Below are positions 24,762 to 38,159 of a stretch of DNA of 64,000 bases, in pieces (position 1 is the stretch's first letter; each line of letters starts with the position of its first letter). A model generated the notes under the pieces. The model had not been told where the DNA came from. It did no database searches and was given only the letters and a program-made list of their open reading frames with translations. Source of the DNA: Atherix ibis (taxonomy: Eukaryota > Arthropoda > Insecta > Diptera > Athericidae); assembly GCA_958298945.1 (NCBI GenBank), contig OY282606.1:27749740-27813739 (forward strand), written 5' to 3'. The position numbers and the translations under genes were made by a program.

Positions 24762-24914
24762 TACAAGAACTTTTATGGCTGTCATTTGGATATTGTTATA
24801 TTTTATACATTATGGCAAAGTTTAATCAATGGAATTAAATAAAAATCCTATCAAAACCTAAATGTTAATAATAATGTTTTTAACTTTACTTTCCAGACCA
24901 GATATTGGATAACC

Positions 24915-27900
24915 TTATAGTTGAAATTATTTCAACTTTTCGTATTTTTTTTTAAACTATTGCAAATTAGAAAAAAATATTATATAAAAAAACATTGCTA
25001 CCACCTTGCCATTATTATAAAAAGATTGCAATCAGAGTATTTCTCCAAAAATCCGATTAATTCATCATTTTAAGATCTTATAAGAAAAAAAAGTTCCATA
25101 AATGGTACCAGGTATCGGCCACATAATCACCTGAAACTTATCCAAACTGGTTCTAATTATTTTTGATTAGTTCGTTCAAATTCTTGGTATAAAATTTGTT
25201 GGTTTTTTTTTTTTTTAGTTTTGGTGAAAATATGATCCGATTAAAAAAATATCATCAATTAAAAAAAAAAAATCGAATGTTGAATTTGCTCCTAAATTTC
25301 ATATAAAACAGGACGATTTCTCCTTGTCTGCTATTTCTGTTAATTTGCGAAAGATAATTTTCTAAATATCAGCTGATGTTATTGATAATATCAATCAGCT
25401 GATATTTAAAAATCGGTTTCATCCTGTACCATTCATTGTGTTTAGAAGGAATTTATCACCTTACCTAGAATGATTATGTCCGATCCAGTCTTAATTTCTG
25501 GATATTTTCCAGATTTTTTTGATGAGGAATTTTTTCGTTTGTATTTGGGCACGTTTTTTGGTTAAAAAATGAATCCATTCGGAATGGATGGAATGAGATT
25601 CGTGTGACTGTTTGGTATGATGTCATTGCACTATTCGAAGGAGATCGAGAGAAAAAAGAAGTCGATTTTTACCTGAAATCACGAGCAATCAGCTGACTGG
25701 TTTGGTGGGTCTTGTGGAATTCTTGAACGTTGCGGCATTTCTTTACGAGATAAATCGTATGTCTTTGCGACTATTTTTTTAGTTCTTATTTTCTTAAAAA
25801 AAAAAAAAAAATGCATACATGTTTACCAAAAAAATATTCGTTAATACATAAGAGAAAATATGTGCGTGTCTTTGAGAAGTATATGATCAACAGGCAATTT
25901 TAAGTACTGGTTCTCACGATCCCACCCTATCTAATCTCAGAAGTGACTTAAAACCAAACAAGAGCAAAGTTGCCATTCAATTTAGTTAAAAGAATTTTGA
26001 AATTATCCCCACAATAATATTCTTTACCTTTCGTAAGGATTCATCGTCCTTTATGAAATCACAAATTTAGCACTTACTACGTCCAGTCTATAAGACCCCT
26101 TTACAAGAATATCTATAACGAAAAAACCACCTCTATTTGATGATTAACTTGACAATTTATGAAGCAAAACAAATATTCTCAATCCACAAGGAATCATATT
26201 TTTTGCAACATGTTTAAAAATATTCTCAGGACGTAGTTCCTAACGGACGGTATTTGAATAAGATCAGTTCCTGTTCATGTTGTGTACAATTTAGTTCCTG
26301 TTTTTTTTTTGAAGTTTGAAAATAACTTTTATACTTTAACAATGTTAAATAAATAGATTTGCGGTCAAGAATTTGGTAGGTTTTTTTTTTCTAACAGACA
26401 AACGATGAAGGAAGTTCTCAAATCTTATTGTTGGTCTTGTTTAAAATGAAACTGATATAAAAATCCAGTTTGTTTTTTACTTCCTAGTTACTTCCGATAA
26501 AAAGCAGGTGATGCGATCTTAAATGAAGAAATTTTCAAAAAGATATTTTTATCTTGCTATATAATATAGTTAACAAGGAAGTCACATAAAATACATTAGA
26601 GAGGATGCACTGTTTGTCAATCTATCGAGAGAAAAAAAATCTGCTCACTCAACACTCTTTTGAGTCTTTTTAGTTGGGGTTTTTTTTTCGTAATTTTTAC
26701 ATTGGAAATTATTTGAATTATTATAAAAATATTTTAAAAAAAAAAACAATAATTTGTGATTGAAAATATTAATAAAAATATTTTGAATGGAATGTGGTGA
26801 ACTATGATGCCTAATTGAGTTACCACACCTTGTGGGGCAAATAATTCCGTTTTAAGAGCTTCGTTCTATTACATGGTTCAAGGGTGGGCTGGGTCTCGAG
26901 TATGTTTACTAACCGAATTCCATATCATCTTAATTCTCCACAAACATTTTGAAAATGTTATTTTAACAGGTTTATCTTTTTCTATATTTTAAATTCTTTA
27001 ACACACTTCAATTAGAGTACAAACCAATTCTAATCACTATGGAACTCACCTTAAAAATATTTCATTTACAATAATTAATATAAATTTTGTATATTTTTTT
27101 TATATTCAAAATAAACGACATTAAATTACTGCAAAATTGAATATTTCTGAAATTATTTCATTAAATTATATATAAAAATTCTGGGAAAAAAAATCTTTTA
27201 CCGCCTTTCGGATTTTTAACATTTTACAATATATTTTTAATGAAAATCCAATTTGACATTTTTTTTTTAGTTCAAAGGAAGTTTTCTTTTTAACAAAAAA
27301 AAATTTACACAAAATATTAAAAATAGTGAAATTTTTCTAAATAAACAAAAATAAAAATAACACCTTTGCTCAATTTAAAAATAAACAAAAAAAAAAAGAA
27401 AAAGTTTTTTTTCTAAATTCAAGAGAAAATTACCATAAAAATATCTTAAAAATGAAAACGGATTTAAAAAAAAAAAGAAAAACCCGACGTGTTAATTTTC
27501 GGAACACTGTACCATCGAAGGAAAATCCGATGACTTCCTTTATACACAGTATGCTTGCAACAAAAAGGATTAAAAATGATACTTTTGGGATTGATAATAG
27601 AAAGGCCGGAACACATTTATTTGTATTAGAGGTGGTCCCATATAATGGGAACCTGTCCTGATATAAATTAAAGATGGACAAAAAAACACAGTTTTGTTAG
27701 TTTATGGAATTAAGTAGATTTTTTTTCGAACAGCAAGTGCATTTTTTTTTACTAATAGTATTAACGAAGAAAAAAGGATAAAAACTGTTTTTTTTTTGTA
27801 TAAAAAGGATATTTTATAATAGAAATCACATGTGCAACCGATTGACTTTCACAAAAATTTCCCACAATAGAAATTCGTTGCGAGGATGGAGGATGAGGAG

Positions 27901-28997
27901 AATAAGCGGATGTGAAGAAACGGTAAATCTCCACTCGAACTGGCGAAATGCATTAAGTGGAAGGCAAACAAGGACTAAACTGACCAATTTCCTTCTTAAC
28001 TATTGTGGATATTTTCATTTTATACATTTTAGTTTTTTTTTTTTTGACTATCGACAGTAGAGATACATATGTCCTTCGTTCGTTAACAGGACCGTTCAAG
28101 CATAGACCTGGAGAATGTTCAAACGAAATGCACGGAGAAGTATGAAAGTAGTGCGGATTTAACAAAAAATGCAAAAAGGATGTCAATATCAGATTCCTAC
28201 TTGACTTTTACCGTAGCAGTAATATTTTTAGTAATCGTTTATTTGTCAACTATTGAACGGTACTATTCGCCATCCAAAACTGAGAGATCTAGGATTTTGT
28301 TGATTTTTCCTTTTTTTTTTGGGTTGTTGGTCAAGTGGTTCCTAGAATCGTGATCGTTATTCTGTTCAAGGATGCAAAAATGAAATTTCTTACATAAAAG
28401 GAAATTGCATTCGAAAAAATCAACAAGATGATAATTTCTAAATGGGATCATTGCTTAACAAGTGTAGTGGTCGCAAACTCAAGAGTTCAATGAGGCAAGG
28501 ATCCTTTTTGGTCGGTTTTCAGCAACAGACCAGAATCTGTTTTGGTTTTCTCGATAAATTTTTTGCGCGATCCTTTGAGATACAGCTTCTTTGTCTTGTG
28601 AATGAAATTTCACCATTTAAAGTGTATTTCGAATGCAATCCATAACGTATGAAGGTTCATGTTCACAACCTGTAATTTGAGAGATGACCGTTAAAATTGT
28701 TTAGTATTCAACCACCAAAATATCAATATTATTCGATGTGTTTTTGGATAAAAAAATATTTTTTTTAAACAATTTATTGCATTGGAACTGACATATTTCC
28801 ATTGACGTTTTTGGGATTTAAAATAAAGGATCAAATTTAGACTATTTGAAGTCGGCTAAAAATCTAGAAGGCGGATGGGGCTGATTAGTAACTATTTTAT
28901 TTTTTTAAACTACACGTATTACTGATCAGCGTTCAATAGTTTTGTATCAAATGGCCAGAATCTGATAAGTCTAATCTTGCTAGAAATTGACTATTTA
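24915..28997. other. AT-rich DNA, no gene supported
   Basis: Contains a 14-bp-arm hairpin (25364-25407), homopolymers near 25205, 25795 and 27390, and a GC-richer patch at about 27860-28000. Frames of 60-83 codons near 27.4-28.6 kb show no domain and no splice borders. Confidence 0.5.
25364..25407. repeat. Inverted repeat with paired CAGCTG boxes
   Basis: The arms AAATATCAGCTGAT (25364-25377) and ATCAGCTGATATTT (25394-25407) are perfect complements around a 16-base loop that is itself nearly palindromic. Each arm contains the E-box CAGCTG. Confidence 0.85.
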
Positions 28998-30614
28998 CGA
29001 GGTGTGGCAGAAAAGTAAAAAAATAACCTTAAGGATCAAAGTTATTTATTGCTATTGCCGCTCTAGATTTAAGCATAACAAGCACATCGATCAGCTAGAC
29101 AATAAACCAACGTCTTCGAACTCCCACGTCACCCAAACTCAGTCTAAACTTTTGGGGAATTATACATGCAAAAAACCGAGACCTTTGATCTTTAATGAAA
29201 CTCTAGATATAAACGGACTAAGGTCAGCAAACCTCCGCGGAATTGAGATTGGGATCTCAAAAATGTAGAAAATTATCGTGATTGGGATTACAAAAAACAA
29301 TCTGGCAACACTGCATACTCCCACACACCCCTTCCCCTCTCCCCTCCGTCACGTCAATACAGTATGTATGTTAGTCCCTTCTGGACGTGAAGAGTAGCTT
29401 TTAACCACGTCCCGTAATTGAAGTCGAGTTTTTGGAATGCGTTATGCAAAATGAAAAAAACCAATTTGGAGCAATGATGTGCAATCAAATTGACTTACGA
29501 AAAGTTGTAACTAGACAATGGGGAACTCCAACAGGTACTTATTAACAGGTAACGGTTTTCGGTGACAAAAAGCACCATTTTTAAAGGGTCAGCAAGCAGT
29601 AAAATACGAACCGCGCTCAAGACGGCCTTTAACATCGAAAACGGATGAAAATGTGAAACAATTCAGAGTTGTTGTGAGGTTAGATCATCGATTAATATGG
29701 TTTTTATAAAGGACTTTTTGAAAGGATCAGAAAATGAGTGTTTCGCATCAGATCAGACACTTTTTGGAGCTTCCACAATGTCAACGCCTCCTTTCACACG
29801 GCCATCTCCATCAACGAATTTTTACCGGAAAAAGCGATTTCTTATGGTTTAACAGACCTAATCCAAACAGCACCACCCAGCCCCCCCCCTCCTAAAGAAT
29901 ACTGTTTATAACATCAAATGGAGTATAGCCGAACTGTTCTGGAGGGATTAGATAGCTGCCTAACGGAGCTTTTCTGGACGGGTTAGAATTGATGGCTACT
30001 GAGTGTTTTTTGGTAATGCAATTAATGTCAGTGTAATTCCCTTGGATCATGTATACCCCAAAATGTGTAATTTTGTTTGTTGATGTATTCGTATCCGTTC
30101 AAAAAGTTAATGCTATCTCTGGCTAGGTATTAAATCCAATGGCATTCAGCAGGCGCTGCTGCGTAGCTTTAGTGTAGTTAAGCTAGGACCAGTTTCAGAA
30201 TCTCGAAGCTACGACGGGTAGAGCGAAGCGACGACGGGTAGAGGCAGATATATCCTCAGCTACTTTCTACCGTACAGCTTTAACCGCTGCGTAGATCGAT
30301 CGCTTACTGATCCGAGTTCTTCCATACCAGACTATTATGTTCCGAATCATATAATCGCTAAGAGATCCTTTGACATTAAAATGTTGTCAGTATTTTGTCT
30401 GAGTATGAATGAATGATCTTTCACTGGAATACAAAATCTCAATGAATTTTACTTATTCATGGACATCATACGTCGTGGCCATTTTAACCTCCAAAAGATG
30501 CTCTTAAATTTACCGAGAAAAAAAAACCATTCAGTTTCGCAGGGTCCACCCCAAATATAAATAAAATAAAATTGTTTTTAAAAAAATTGTCTCATTACTT
30601 TTCTGCCACATCAC
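28998..30614 (+). mobile_element. Degraded mariner, third lineage
   Basis: The left end is CGAGGTGTGGCAGAAAAGTA next to TA (28996-28997). The right end, reversed, reads GATGTGGCAGAAAAGTAATG, so both inverted ends survive. Plus-strand remnants occur in shifting frames: RRPLTSKTDENV near 29630 (the linker between DNA-binding subdomains) and FHTAISINEFLPEKA near 29800 (just after the HHDNAP motif). Many frameshifts and stops, plus roughly 300 extra bases, mark it as old. A C run lies at about 29880-29889. Confidence 0.7.
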
Positions 30615-33355
30615 AATAGAATAATGGCGACAACAATGAAAAAAAATCCATTACAAAAATTTCCAATTTTGGCTCTAATCCTGATCTATTTTTTTTGTGC
30701 CAAACAAAATGATCTCCTTCTTTAAGGACCAATGTTACAATTGTAATTGCCTGCAGTGGTGCTCTTCAGCAGTAATTGATACCACCAACAAGTCGGAATA
30801 ATGTCTGTACCGACATCTTCAGCTGATGTTGAAATCTTGCTCAGTCGTCAATTCAATTCAAGGAAGGATCATTGACAGTAGCAAGGAATTACGACACGGT
30901 GGTCGATTTATCTATTGGTCTATTGCCATGTTACTTTGCTGTCAAACAAGTGCGGCTTTTCTACTTTAAACTTTTCACTTTTTATTCAAAAACTAACAAG
31001 CAGGAACTGCCCGAAAATATAAAAACGCGAACAATAACGTTAAGAGGCCCTATATGTGGGATAATTCTCTAAGATTATCTGGTTTTTCGAAATATTTTTC
31101 ATACCTTCCGATAATGCTTAGTGCACATTGAAGAATTGAATTTGCCCGAAAACATGGCAATTTTTTGACAAAAGGAACTAGTCTTGAGGGGAAAAAATGT
31201 ACTCACACTTGGGAATTTTGCATCAAAGAGTCTACAATCTGGTTCATTCAGGAAGATAGAAAGAAAGAAGTATGCCAGTTCCGCGAATTTATATTCCCAT
31301 AAAATTTAGAAAAAATTAATGAATGAACGAAAACCGTTAAGGAGGAGTGCACAATAAAAGGGAATACATCCTTGAGACTATTAAAGATCATTGCGGATGT
31401 ACTCATCGGGAAGACACGAATAGCAAGGAAACTTACGGACAAATTCAAACCGAGTTCATATCAATGGCGTAGTAGTAGTAACGGGCTATCAGCTATTATT
31501 TATTCTTGGAATTTTATCGAATAATTCGTTAGGTCCTTTATAATAAAAAAAAAGAAGAAAAAAATATTAAAAATACTTATTTTTTAATAGTATTTTGCAA
31601 AAAAAAGTATTTAAGTGGAACTTTTTTGGTACCGAAAATTTTTGATGTGATCAATTTTTTGCTTAGAACTATTTCAAATATGAAAAAAGGACGAAACTTT
31701 TTCACAATAATATTTAGAATGTAATACTTAACTTTTGTAAAGCTAACAATTAATCAGAAGAATAAGAAAGTTCGACGGCAATTATAACAAATGATTTTTA
31801 ATCCTTTCACCAATTTTTTTCAATATTTAGAAAAAAAAATTTTTTTTGTTTAATTTTTTTTTTGGTTAAGAATTTTTGAATATTGAAAATAATTTTCTCT
31901 CTCTTTAGATTCTATAGAAACGGCTACATTATTTATCGAGAGAGAAAAAACCTGTTACAATAATGTCCGCTCTGATCACCGTCAATCAGGCATAGTACAC
32001 AATAAAGGACCTGATATTTTTGTTTTCGAATCCACAGACAACCAATCAATTATGATTTAACAAAATTGTATTCATGAAGACTATTTTTTAGTAAGCCAAT
32101 AAAGAAGCGTATCTATAGTGTGTCCAAAAAATCCAATCCTTCCGTTCAAAAATTAACAGCGTCCATTAAAAAAAACCTTTTTCCTAGCCCTTTGATGGAA
32201 ATTCATTAGTCATGATTTTTGTCAGAATTAACCACGTTGTTTTGGACTTTTTCTTAAGATGGACAGTAATTTTCCTCCTTAAAGCTGTTGTTACAAGGCC
32301 AATGACTTATTGAGAATCTAAGAAGATACTTCGTTTTTCATCTTAACCCTTAAATATATTTTATTTCTAGAAAATAAAAAATAAAAACCTAAAAAACCTG
32401 TTCCTCGCTTCTATTGTTCATTAGGATTGATTTGAATACATGAATACACGTCCGAACTCACAAAGGGATCAATATGAAGATGAGAATAGTAATCACCATA
32501 AAACCTTTAGACCTTCTCAGGATTCCTATTGATTTCGTTCCATTCTGATCTATTCGAAATTTTTTTGTCCAAACACTTTTCACGTCTTCGTCGTTTCAAA
32601 CCATTATACAAATTTTTACTATTCACGTAATAAAATTGGATTTTTTTTTGTCCAAATCTCTTCAGTTGATATAAAATGTATAAAAGGTAACGTCAATAAA
32701 ATTCTCAAAGTAATTTGATAACGTAAAAGATAGGCACTCATTTTAAACAGGTAAAAGGAAAAACAAAACTAAAAATTGTTTATTTAAAATATTTAATTAT
32801 GTGGTTCTGATTAAATATGAAATCGGGCAAAAGTGTTAATAATTTTCGGAGTGTTCAAATGATTATAAACGACACTTGCGTGAGTGATATTCACTTTGTA
32901 GTCTCCGCGGTTTTAATTCCCTGAAATTTACTGAATCTCTAGCAAAGATCTAGAAATTACTATTTTGAAGTTAAAGTTCGGATAAATATCTTAAAATGGT
33001 TGCTAAAAAAAGCGATATTCAAAACAAATTCGAACAAATGCTAAGACTTTGCTGAAAATGGACTGGGCATAGCTTATTCGTTAGCTCCTCTTAGACGTAC
33101 AGTATAAGTTTCAGCCTCATCTGATAAATAAAGCTTCGATAACTTTGAGCGTGCAATGCACGTTTTTCTCCTGCAAATGGTTCGCTGTCAAATCGTTAGA
33201 TTCTACGAACATCCCGCCGCTATATTACGTTGATCTGACAACTACACTGTCAGACAAGCAAAAAAAAGGTAAATTTACTCTTTAAATCGTGCCGTGTACG
33301 CACGTTGATTTTCTAAGCGTGCATTGCACGCACTTTGAAATCTAAGCGTGAGAAG
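30615..33355. other. AT-rich DNA, no gene supported
   Basis: Nothing recognised apart from two near-palindromic words (CGTGCAATGCACG at 33150-33162 and CGTGCATTGCACG at 33318-33330). Frames of 66 codons at 30.9 and 31.3 kb have no known domain. Confidence 0.5.
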
Positions 33356-33530
33356 AACAATCCTTATCAAGAGGTAAAAGCATTTTTAAAGAGTCGGGAA
33401 GCAGTTGTTTTACGTGACATACCTATCGTTAGACAATCCCACGGGCCGTCTGCAAACATAGAGATTGACATACGCTCAATCAACGCACCAACAAATCTGT
33501 CTGTTTTTAGTCAGCTAAGCTGACTAGATC
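33356..33530 (+). pseudogene. Possible mariner N-terminal scrap
   Basis: The bases around 33385-33410 (TTTAAAGAGTCGGGAAGCAG) resemble sites at about 29582 and 34625 in the two decayed mariners, where they correspond to the F-K-x-GRE segment of the transposase N-terminal domain. No further domain can be followed, so the call rests on this short similarity. Confidence 0.2.
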
Positions 33531-33639
33531 CAGGTAGTTAAATACAGCTCAATCGACAACCCAGCCCGCTCAAATCCAACGCATTCTTCTTTGATTTTTT
33601 GCTGGACCACTTCATGCATGGGACATTCTCTAAGGGTCC

Positions 33640-34260
33640 CTCTTTTCTTCTTTTCTTCACTTCTTATTCATCTTCATCATCTTCTTCAGATACGACTCCA
33701 TTCTCATTAGCATAAAGCTTCAACGCCATAGTTTCCTCTTCTTCGTCTGCTTGCTCTTCTACGTCATCTTCCTCATCTTTCTCATCTTCCTCGTCTTCTT
33801 CAGGTAAGACTCCACTTACATTAGTATTAGCCATGCAAAGCTTCAACGCCAGTTATATTTTCTTCATCATCTTCTTCATCTTCATCATCTATTTCGTCTT
33901 CTTCATCTTCATCATATACTTCATCTTCCACATCTTCTTTATCTTCTTCAGGTACGACTCCATTCTCATTAGCATAAAGCTTCAACGTCATCGTTTCCTC
34001 TTCTTCGTCTGCTTTCTCTTCTATATTATCCTCTTAATATTCCTCATCTTCTTCGTCTTCTTCAGGTACGACTTTACTTACATTGGCATAAGCCATGCCA
34101 AGCTTCAACGCCAGTTTCATTTTCTTCATCATCTTCTTCATCTTCATCATCTATTTCGTCTTCTTCATCTTCCTCATCCTCTTCAGGTACACCTACCCTT
34201 ACATTAGCATAGGCCATGCAAAGCTTCAACGCCATAATTTTCTCTTCTTCGTCTTTTTAC
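33640..34260 (-). repeat. Acidic-codon minisatellite
   Basis: Five units of 121-139 bp can be anchored on AGCTTCAACG at 33716, 33839, 33978, 34101 and 34222. Two alternating unit types are seen (CTCCATTCTCATTAGCATAAAG and TACATTAG...GCCATGCAAAG; given here as fragments). Between anchors lie CTTCTTCATCTTCATC tracts, which on the minus strand read as Glu/Asp-rich peptide (for example EEDEEDEKDEEDDVEEQ). Two unit lengths are not multiples of three, so the frame breaks between units. Probably a decayed duplication of an acidic coding or low-complexity segment, not an active gene. Confidence 0.75.
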
Positions 34261-34599
34261 TCTTCTTCCTCTTAACCATCTTCCGTGCCCCATGCATGAA
34301 GCAGGCAAACCAGTTATCAGCTAGTTACCCTAACTGCCTACCTAAACCTCTACTATCATCTGCAATGATAGCACATGGGATTGTACCCGCAATATAAGTG
34401 GCAACCACAGCCACCATGTGGGGCTCCCGACATCTATGATACCAGTTTTTACTTCTAAATCGTATCTGGTGAGTATACTCAATCTTAAAGAGCTTCAGTT
34501 AGCAAACTTGTAGTTTCCTGGCACTGCTAGACCAGCTCAGAACCGCGTGTTCGCCAAGACCCGTAGGCCACTTCTGGTATAGATCTTATAGCTGGATCA

Positions 34600-35090
34600 T
34601 TCACTCAAAAGTGACCTTCTTGCGGAGGGTCGGGAAGCAGTAGAAGATGGACCTCGCAAATATGGAACAAGTGAAGACGCTTGTGAGGCTAGGCCGCCGA
34701 TTACTATGCATTTTTATAAAGAAGTCCTTGAGCATATAAAAAAAATGGTTTTTTGCGGCTGATAGAATATTGAGACACTTGGATGATCCGTCATGACAAC
34801 GCCCCTGTCACATGGGCAACTCTACCAACGTGTTTTTATCGGAAAATCATATCTCTGTGGTTCTCCAGCTCCTCTATTGACTCGATCCCAGTCCGTGGGA
34901 TTTCCCTTTAAAAAAAACGTTAAAAAAAAAACACTTAAAAAGACGTCATTTTTATACTGTTGATAACAATGAAAGGATTTTACCCAATGAGGAAGAGGCG
35001 ATTCCAGTTGAAGCCTTCCAGCATTGCTTCGAAGAGTGAAAAGAATGCCTCCGCCGATATACATAGCTACCAAAGGGAACTTTTTTAATA
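34600..35090 (+). pseudogene. Decayed mariner transposase relic
   Basis: Plus-strand fragments in order: GREAVEDGPR near 34630 (DNA-binding/linker), RHDNAPVTWATLPT near 34785 (second catalytic Asp motif HDNAP), a SPDLxPxDFFLF-like stretch near 34880, and EEAIPVEAFQHCFEE near 35015 (C-terminal). These follow the normal order of a mariner transposase but are separated by frameshifts, stops and deletions. Termini were not identified. It resembles the lineage at 28998-30614 in its N-terminal words. Confidence 0.6.
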
Positions 35091-37127
35091 CATAAAAATA
35101 AAATAAAATTGCTGCAAATCAAAACATATTTTTTATATCCAAAATGGACAAATCCTTAAAAGTAAAAACTATCAAAATTCCAAATTTCTCCACTCCAAAA
35201 AAAAAAATACCACACAAAAAAAATGGTTCCATTAAAAATTTAGAAATTGAATAGTTATTCTAAGAAATCCATTGAACATTTTTAATAGTAATGAATGAAT
35301 AGAAAATGAATTCGAAGACAATGACATCCTTTACAGGAATCTGTATATCATAAATGAATTAAAACTTCCACGCCTTTTATATAACGTATATTTACTACTA
35401 CTACTACTACTATTTACGAAATACTACAAAATAAAAATAAATTTAAAAACAAAGTAAAAGTAAATCCGTTTTTTCTTTTGGCCTAAACTCAATGCAATTT
35501 TTTTTAAGAATATTCCACTGTAAATGTCTGCACGAATACAGGATTAAACTATGCTCTATGCGCACATACCAATTCAGTTGTTGAATATTTATGAATTTTG
35601 AATGAATGAAAATAATACGAATAAGACCTAATTTTATTTAACCGCACAAAGACGGAATCGAACTGCACGGATTTCTTTTCATCATCGCGATCTTATTATT
35701 ATAAGTCCTGTCAAAACTTTAACAAGCTCTAAAGATGAGTAAATCAGGACAATACCGTATGGTGAATAGAGTAAGTGGTGAGTGATGAAAGAAGAGATGT
35801 TAAATGACGTCGAAATGGTGCTGGATAGATTTGAATTTTTTCACTAATCCTACTTTGAATTTTTACTGAATACAGAAGATCTTATCAGACTTTGCCAAAA
35901 AATAAGGATAATAGGACTTATTTGAAAATTACCGATCCTTATCAGTGCTCAGTCCAGCGAATGTCTTTTCTTTTCTTATATTCCATAGAGAATATATTTT
36001 TAACTCTCTATCGTCCTGTCTAAGAACCATCTACACATATAGTAAAAATTCTCCTTTTTTTCTTCCTTTTGCGTCTGCGAATATCCTTACCATAAAAAGG
36101 TACCTATTAATACATCAATACGTTTGGGCTGGTCATCTGAAAAACTGGAAAAAAAACTATCGATAACATTGTAATCTTCACGCAAAAATTATTGAATGAA
36201 AAAATTTTGCACTTTGTATTAAGTGATCAAAAAATTAGTTTCGCTAAAAAACTTACAGAAAAATATAATCAAAAAAAAAAAGGAAGAAATTATTTTCTAT
36301 TCATTTTTCTGAATTTTTTCATGTAAAAGTATTTAGAGAATTTCCGAAATGGATCAATCAAGGAAAGTCCAAGGAAAACAGGAAAGGAGATACGCTGTCC
36401 AAGAAAATAGGATTCAATAAAAGAAATTATGGCAAATAAAAGAGTCCAAGGATCATAGCAGAAATTTTTTGAACGTGACCTACCATCCACATCTACGGAG
36501 ATCTCTAAACTGTTAGTGTGGAAGAACATTGTTCCGTTTCTATTGGCAATTAGGGATGGTTATGATCAGCAAATAACTGACCGCACACGCTTCCGAATGG
36601 CAACAATTTACAATTGAACCTAATGCTACCGACAAGAATACTCTACACTTGATGTAAGGAAGTCCTTAAAATCACGTTTTTCGATCACCCACAAATAAGG
36701 ATGTTAAAATTATCCAATCCTATAACAGGCGGGATGATATTTTTCTTTTAGAAATAAAACAACTTCTCCCAAAAATCTCATGTAATCTAGTTTTTTTTTT
36801 GTTGCGAAATACTCTTTGATGTGCAGACTAAGGATGAAAATTTTGTATATTTTTAGAGCACGTAAAAAGGATCGTGTTTATTAAAGAGGTTTTTATGCTC
36901 ATTGCGAGTTAATTTTGTGCTGAAATGTAAAGTCTTTAGAAGGTAAACTATTTGGCAAACTATCCTTACTATTTTCCTGGATTAATTCGACGTCAAAAAC
37001 GCTGCGTACCCAATGCGGACAACCTAAATTTACTAATTTAGGATTAGTAAATCAGTTCAGTACAGAGCTAAATGGCACAGATTTAAGGAACAAGCAAAAA
37101 TAGGATTTGTCACAAAACCACTCACTA
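35091..37127. other. AT-rich DNA, no gene supported
   Basis: Contains (ACT)n at about 35393-35413 and A/T runs. The 79- and 73-codon frames near 36 kb have no recognisable domain. Confidence 0.5.
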
Positions 37128-37394
37128 CAGTGGTTCCTTGACTTACGAACTTAATTCGTTACTGACTTTGGTGCAACTCCGGCAAGGATGGTCCTAAGCT
37201 CGTTTGTAAAATGAGGACAGAAACTGTTTTGAAGGCCTCCTGCTTGCAGTTGCAACTATAATTGCTCACCAAGCGTTCCCGAATGACTTAAAAGCCTCCG
37301 ACAGTTGTAATTTTAGGAATGATGTCCTTTAGGGATATTAGGCTTGGTGTTCATTCTTGCATCCTGTAAAAAATATTATAATTAAAAGGACACT

Positions 37395-38022
37395 GACCCG
37401 GCAAAGAAAATTCCCCATTTTCTCATGGTTTATTTTGCGCTCCTCGGAGCTGCTCAGCAATTAGCCGATACTCTGTCAAAGTACCACGCTGACATAACAG
37501 CATTACAAGAAATGCGTTAGACAGGGAGTGTTATTTTGGAAAAGAGTAAAAAAAATACAACGTGCTCGGAACAGTCTCCTTAGTCAACAAGAAGATGAAG
37601 CCTGTTACTATCGGATTTGAAACGATCAGTGAGAAAGCCCAGATGGACTCGGATCACTCCCTTGTTGCCGCGATGATCTGAGCCCGAATACCACCTTTGA
37701 CAGTAATTAGAAACATTAACAAATAAATATGCCCTGGACTAAAAATCACTATCATTGGTACGGCCGAAAAAGTACCAGGACCCACAAGAAACCTGCGAAA
37801 TCTAAATATACAGGGAGCATCTACACCAGGCGCAGAACCTTTAGCTAACTGTGAGCAGGACGAGACGATTTACTCCACGACGCCCATCATACCGAAACTC
37901 GGACTGTCTAACTGAAAGATCGTGACACGAACCCGAGACGTCTGGAGTTCTTTGATTCAGATGGTCTTCACTGTGACTCCAGGTTGTCACGCCACTGATA
38001 ATGATGATGATGATGACTGTGG
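37395..38022 (+). pseudogene. RTE-clade non-LTR relic (endonuclease part)
   Basis: A plus-strand frame near 37455-37530 reads LADTLSKYHADITALQEMR, then a stop replacing the usual Trp, then TGS. This matches the start of the apurinic-type endonuclease of RTE elements, including the catalytic Glu in LQE. Near 37645-37680 MDSDHSLVAA matches the endonuclease SDH motif with its catalytic His. The sequence ends in a (GAT)n tail at about 37998-38016, as is common for RTE 3' ends. The reverse transcriptase is absent, so it is a 5' and 3' piece joined by a deletion. Confidence 0.65.
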
Positions 38023-38159
38023 TTCGTATCTCATAAAGTTCCTACCTCAAAACCCAAAAAATTTAAATAATAAAAATGATCTAAATATTCTTACTTAAAT
38101 TTAAAAAATTTAAAAGAAACGTAACAGAATTGAGAAGAAGAGGCTTTTTAGGAGGTAAG

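Larger units (their letters stand above)
22206..24914 (+). mobile_element. M1 MITE-like element, copy 6, with two mariners inside
   Basis: The left end is GGGTTATACATTTTGTAG and the right end GGTCTGGAAAGTAAAG then GGTTATCCAATAT, read on the minus strand at 24914. The M1 sequence continues in family order across two foreign insertions: CCATAAGCCACAAAACACC at 23200 and AAAAAGTTCCCAGG after the first, then TTTTATGGCTGTCATTTGGA after the second. Removing both insertions leaves about 635 bp, the normal size for the family. This gives the relative age: M1 first, mariners later. Confidence 0.75.

Noticed and set aside
23785..24785. Minus-strand frames of 76-128 codons across the Himar-like element
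   Set aside because: Antisense shadows of the transposase.
33833..34397. Phe/Ile-rich frames of 100-124 codons
   Set aside because: They are the antisense reading of the acidic minisatellite.
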